Assembly: GCF_037975245.1 (NCBI RefSeq)
Contig: NC_092579.1
Location: forward strand, 29,230,166 to 29,282,665
DNA length: 52,500 nt
Reading direction: 5' to 3'
Origin: Apostichopus japonicus
Lineage: Eukaryota > Echinodermata > Holothuroidea > Aspidochirotida > Stichopodidae
Shown: positions 49,801 through 52,500 of the stretch, one piece after another
How the letters are laid out: every line of letters begins with the position of its first letter
How positions within the stretch are numbered: position 1 is the first letter of the stretch
Translations under genes and position numbers: made by a program
The notes under the pieces: model-generated
What the model saw: the letters and a program-made list of their open reading frames with translations, nothing else
What the model was told of the DNA's origin: nothing
Databases searched by the model: none

Positions 49801-51964
49801 TTAATCTTCATAATGTTAGGATTAACCGCCAAGTCCTGTGTTGCAAGATTAACCGATAATGATTTTATGATTGACTGCCAAGTCCTACTCTGTACGATTA
49901 ATCGGGAGTTAATATACGAATACCCGCGAAGTTCAATGTTGAACGAATAACCTGCCTTTACGACTATGATTAACCGCAAGTCCTACGTTGTACGATTAAC
50001 GTTAACATGTTTATTATTACTCTACAAGTCCGACGTTTTACGATTAACCTCTCATTAGTAGTACGATTAACCGAACATCGTAAAGTTGTACGATTAACCC
50101 TTTACGATTAAGCTCAAAGTCTTAAGTTGTACGGTGAACCTCTAATCAACTTCTATACCCTGTACGATTAACCGTATTTGTTTACTGTAATTCACCATGC
50201 CCTATACTTTGTTTACGATTTACTTCTTAATCATGTACGCTATACGATTAACCAAGAACCCCCCCCCCCTCCCCCAAGTGGCTTTCAGATGACTGGGAGA
50301 TCTTTATACACGCCTTACATCCGTGGCCTAATTTAAATATTTCCATGTATTACCAATTGCAATTTCACTGCCTGCAGGGCGTGGAATGTGAATCGTATAG
50401 TTTTTTTTATCATATCAAAATTGTCTACTGAACTTTGACCTTCATGAAACGAAGACGAAATCAATTAATTTGATGGTGCCAATTAATTTGCAGTATGAGA
50501 TATATAAGAATGTTTCTTTTATCTTTTTCTTATTTTATTTTATAGAATGGACTTGTGTGAACTTTGTGGGGACTTCGAAACACACGTACGTGCACATGTG
50601 AATGTGTTTTACCCTGGAGCCATAACGGACGCCTGTCTGGTGTGAGCACTATTACCGAAAGTGACACATACGGTAAGGGGACTCAACTGCAATTAACTTG
50701 CAACGTGCACGGGTATGATTCGAATAGATTTTTCCTATGCTTTGGCAGAAATTGGAACAAACCTAGTAAAACATGAGACGCCTAATTCAGTGAATATATT
50801 TTTATATGTGTCCCTACATTAATTCCTGAACATTTCAACCTGAAATATTCTATGTGCACGGCCCTAGTCGGCTTCCGTCACATTCTAAATTTACCCGATG
50901 AACCATAAAACGGTCATTTGTGAACTACGAAAATATTAACGTATAGCTGTGTGCTTTAGTTTTTTACTTTCATAGATATTATTGTATACCGCAGCTGGCC
51001 TTGTAATATACGCATTCTTCTCATATAGCATTAGTGTATAAAAACTATAAACGTCATAAAAAATGGATTACACAAATTATTATTACCATCAAACCCAGAA
51101 CATCACAGCACCCCTCCCTTTCCCCGTTATATGATACACCATAATATTCCACTATTTGGTTATAATGTTGTATACCAAAATGAATTTAATCGGCCAAATT
51201 TATCTGTTGACTGGAGAATAGGTTTGGTTGATTGGCGTATTGGATGGATTAGGCACCGGTATAATGTTATCATATATAGGTTACTGTTATATTTTAAACC
51301 GTTACACTATACTCAACTGCTAATATTTCGTATAAAATAGAACAACAAATATGTATACTAAGACAATTTTCATGCCGATATTTCAAACCCAATATTGAAG
51401 ATATCATTAGCCGCGTTCTCCTCTCCCTACCACCTTGCACCTCTCCCATCATTCTACCCACCCTTACCTCCACCCACCCCCCCCCCCCCTCCCAAGAAAA
51501 AAGAAGAGAGAAAGTACGATAACAAATAAATGATGATACGTTAAATCATATATACTATGAAGGGTTGTCGAATTTGATCAGGAAATGCATGAAAACTGAG
51601 GAAGTGACGTCATCGAGGATATGGTAATTAATTAAAGTACCATTCTGGACATTTAACATTATTAACAGATACATATCTTGAAAACCAAATTACATATTGC
51701 AAATAAATAAAAAAAAAATATCCCCGAAAATCACAGTTTTTCCATATTTACCTTCAAATACATTAACTCTAACTCATATTCTTTTAACCTTTATTCATCT
51801 TTTTACTAAAGATATGATGTGTACTTACCAGGCGTTAGAGGGCCACCATTTACGGAACCTCCCGCTTGCGTTATCGCCGACGATATCAAAGTAAGTACAA
51901 ACAAAACCACAATAAGAATCAGCAACGATATGAAAATGGGATCTTGTCTCTTTTTGTTCGCCAT
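36951..51964 (-). CDS. Gene D: TspO/tryptophan-rich-sensory-like multi-pass membrane protein with long introns
   Basis: The exons are 51964-51829, 44960-44609 and 37389-36951 (136, 352 and 439 nt). They join to 927 nt and 308 residues plus TAA. Phases 1 and 2 are the same as in A-C, so the gene structure predates the duplication. It has eight hydrophobic segments. Motifs: MANKKRQDP before helix 1, TQAGGS after it, ANRTT sequon at 47-49, SPASWTFAIWGPIYIWQ, YAAWCTVATL in helix 5, FDRYTRYTCTTYP, and the tail RRRKSDPLDYD. It keeps the Gly-Pro of the signature like A. It is the most divergent member by overall sequence and its C-terminus (KRSLNAPAL) differs. Introns of 6.9 and 7.2 kb contrast with 0.3-2.7 kb in the tandem copies. 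It is probably the older single-copy paralogue. Function is unknown. The resemblance to bacterial tryptophan-rich sensory / TspO-like proteins is by motif and helix order. Confidence 0.83.
40757..40830. repeat. (TA)n microsatellite
   Basis: About 74 bases of TA dinucleotide inside gene D intron 2. Confidence 0.95.
40985..41029. repeat. C-rich tract with G-quadruplex pattern on the minus strand
   Basis: Three CCCCC runs separated by single A, then CCC/CCCC runs separated by one to three bases. The minus (transcribed-sense) strand therefore has many G3-G5 runs with very short loops. It lies in gene D intron 2. Confidence 0.6.
43478..43622. repeat. CT-rich degenerate minisatellite
   Basis: About four imperfect copies of a 30-40 bp unit built from CACTCCCCTATACCCCTCCC and CTCCTCCCTT. 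It is nearly pure pyrimidine. Confidence 0.6.
43713..43749. repeat. AAT/AAC trinucleotide repeat
   Basis: Runs of AAT interspersed with AAC over about 37 bases. Confidence 0.75.
44609..44960 (-). CDS. Gene D coding exon 2
   Basis: Acceptor CCTTTACAG and donor ACAG|GTGAGT. It is 352 nt, the same as A. It encodes ANRTTTITELSPASW, then TFAIWGPIYIWQ and three membrane segments. Positions 44711-44765 match gene A almost base for base, while the rest of the exon differs at many silent sites. Confidence 0.87.
45927..46150 (-). other. Weak candidate exon of unknown nature
   Basis: On the minus strand, a pyrimidine tract and CTTCTTCTTAAAG acceptor-like site precede an open stretch. It reads SFAKTSRALGKLAQISEDLE and continues with two possible N-glycosylation sequons (NSS, NDT) to a stop. 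Amino-acid composition is less biased than in neighbouring chance ORFs. No family is recognised and no partner exon was found, so it may be chance. Confidence 0.15.
47376..47535 (+). pseudogene. Sushi (CCP)-like exon relic 1
   Basis: One frame reads SYKGSQL, then YCCFEDFNLLGRDSLKC. This fits the second half of a sushi/CCP domain (Y-x-x-G, then C-x-x-x-(Y/F)-x-L-x-G-x-x-x-L-x-C). The expected domain start, GETCQC, lies just upstream in another frame, so a frameshift separates the halves. A donor-like T|GTGAGTCG follows at the last Cys codon. It shares the word ATTACCGAAAGT and adjoining sequence with relic 2 at 50651. It runs opposite to gene D and has no intact partner in the window. Confidence 0.3.
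49734..50253. repeat. Cluster of degenerate ACGATTAACC motifs
   Basis: About 19 full or partial copies of ACGATTAACC in 520 bases, all in the same orientation, eight with exact ACGATTAAC. Several are followed or preceded by a second word, CCAAGTCCTA or AAGTCC, and by GTTGT. Spacing varies from about 20 to 40 bases. This is either an old, eroded minisatellite or a homotypic transcription-factor site cluster. The reverse complement GGTTAATC contains GTTAAT, the HNF1 half-site, and TAATC, the K50-homeodomain core. It lies within gene D intron 1, about 1.6 kb from the first coding exon. Confidence 0.75.
50588..50765 (+). pseudogene. Sushi (CCP)-like exon relic 2
   Basis: The open frame reads TCTCECVLPWSHNGRLSG, then YGKGTQLQLTCNVHGY, then FFLCFGRNWNKP. 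This follows the CCP pattern C-x-x-P-x4-N-G-x-x-S-G ... Y-x-x-G ... C-x-x-x-G-Y ... C ... W. A donor-like A|GTAAAA falls in phase 1 after NKP, the usual phase for sushi exons. A good acceptor, TTTTATTTTATAG, ends at 50545, but an in-frame TGA at 50558-50560 breaks the exon in that frame. The final Cys is absent. It is probably a decayed exon. It could also be live if the exon begins differently. Confidence 0.4.
51605..51612. promoter_or_regulatory. TGACGTCA (CRE) site in gene D intron 1
   Basis: Full palindromic CREB/ATF consensus about 0.2 kb downstream of the first coding exon of D. Near-identical sites lie in intron 2 of A (near 6398), B and C, and upstream of A, B and C. A single octamer is weak evidence. 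Confidence 0.25.
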
Positions 51965-51976
51965 TTGCGGTCCTTG
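51829..51976 (-). CDS. Gene D first coding exon
   Basis: The ATG is at 51964-51962, 12 nt after an AAATGTTACAG acceptor, the same arrangement as A-C. The donor is CCTG|GTAAGT. It encodes MANKKRQDP, a helix FISLLILIVVLFVLTLI, then TQAGGSVNGGPLTP. The non-coding first exon must lie upstream, in 51977-52500 or beyond the window. Confidence 0.75.
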
Positions 51977-52500
51977 CTGTAACATTTAAAAGAGAAAATT
52001 AATTTCGCGATAATATTTCACAGATAATATCCACCCTCCGAAAACAAATGCCGCATGTTTTACAGTGAATTTTTACGGAGATTTCCTGACGTGGTGGCGG
52101 ACACTCATTACTGCCACAGTGGCACGCGAAAACAGGGCAGACGTTTTGTTAAGATCTGACGACAGTCGCCGTTCAAGAACGTCGTGTGTGTTGTATACAT
52201 GTCACAATGTTATGACAGTCTTGATCGGATGGAATACAACGCCGATCCGTGACAGACGGCTGATGGAGAAGTCTATTCGCTAGTACTATAAGTATAGTGA
52301 ATTCATGAATATTCAACGAGCAATACACTGCAGAACTGTTTCTGGAGGTACAGCAAAGGTGAAGGTGATGATTTATAAGTGGTTTTATGACTGGTAAAAC
52401 ATGTCGTCATGATGATCAAGCAATGGATTGGCAGTGAGAGAAAAAAGCAAAGATTCTCAGAGTGTTATTGTACTTTACGCGATAATCATTTTGTGTATGG
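51977..52500. other. Upstream region of gene D
   Basis: It should contain part of the 5' UTR intron, and perhaps the first exon and promoter of D. No clear match to the conserved GTAAGT donor, TATA or CRE-plus-GC-box block of genes A-C is seen, so the upstream region is not shared. Confidence 0.4.

Larger units (their letters stand above)
44961..51828 (-). other. Gene D intron 1
   Basis: 6.9 kb. It holds two sushi-like exon relics on the opposite strand (47376-47535 and 50588-50765), a candidate orphan exon (45927-46150), the ACGATTAACC motif cluster (49734-50253) and a TGACGTCA site near 51605. There are C or G homopolymer runs near 45904, 47050, 49280, 50261 and 51478. The remainder is AT-rich with nothing recognised. 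Confidence 0.55.

Overview
This is animal nuclear DNA. It is AT-rich and rich in satellites, and its genes are split by GT-AG introns with phases that hold from copy to copy. Frequent TAGGCCTA-type palindromes and the overall texture suggest a marine invertebrate deuterostome, perhaps an echinoderm. That placement is inference only.

The coding content I can support is one family: four paralogous genes, all on the minus strand, called here D (51964 to 36951), C (31378 to 28540), B (25008 to 22347) and A (9825 to 5867). Each has three coding exons with introns in phase 1 and then phase 2. Each joins into an uninterrupted protein of 304 to 308 residues with about eight hydrophobic segments. The motif P-A-x-W-x-F-A-I-W-G-P-I-Y in exon 2, and a later segment with Y-A-x-W-C-T-V-A, resemble the long seven-helix bacterial tryptophan-rich sensory / TspO-MBR-like proteins. 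An extra N-terminal helix is followed by a conserved N-R-T sequon. I know of no assigned function for such animal proteins. A and D keep the canonical motif. B and C are recent duplicates that lost several of its residues.

Layout: (1) Positions 1-895 hold a long (TA)n tract and otherwise featureless DNA. (2) Duplication unit U1 (about 895-13270) holds a left flank, a 53-bp minisatellite (2062-4327), gene A, its 5' UTR exon and its promoter region. (3) U2 (about 13313-27377) repeats this with a much larger array (14443-21045) and gene B. (4) U3 (about 27378-34420) repeats only the part after the array, with gene C. (5) 34421-36935 is a spacer with a 195-bp foldback and a second (TA)n tract. 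(6) Gene D spreads over 15 kb. Its introns contain two sushi (CCP)-like exon relics on the plus strand, a 520-bp cluster of degenerate ACGATTAACC motifs, C-rich tracts and a third (TA)n tract.

Upstream of A, B and C three things are conserved: a non-coding exon ending in a perfect GTAAGT donor, a TATAAA box, and a TGACGTCA (CRE) plus GGCGTGGC module. The three copies were therefore probably duplicated with their promoters. No RNA genes, intact transposons or CRISPR arrays were recognised. ORFs inside the satellite arrays and (TA)n tracts are artefacts of repetition.
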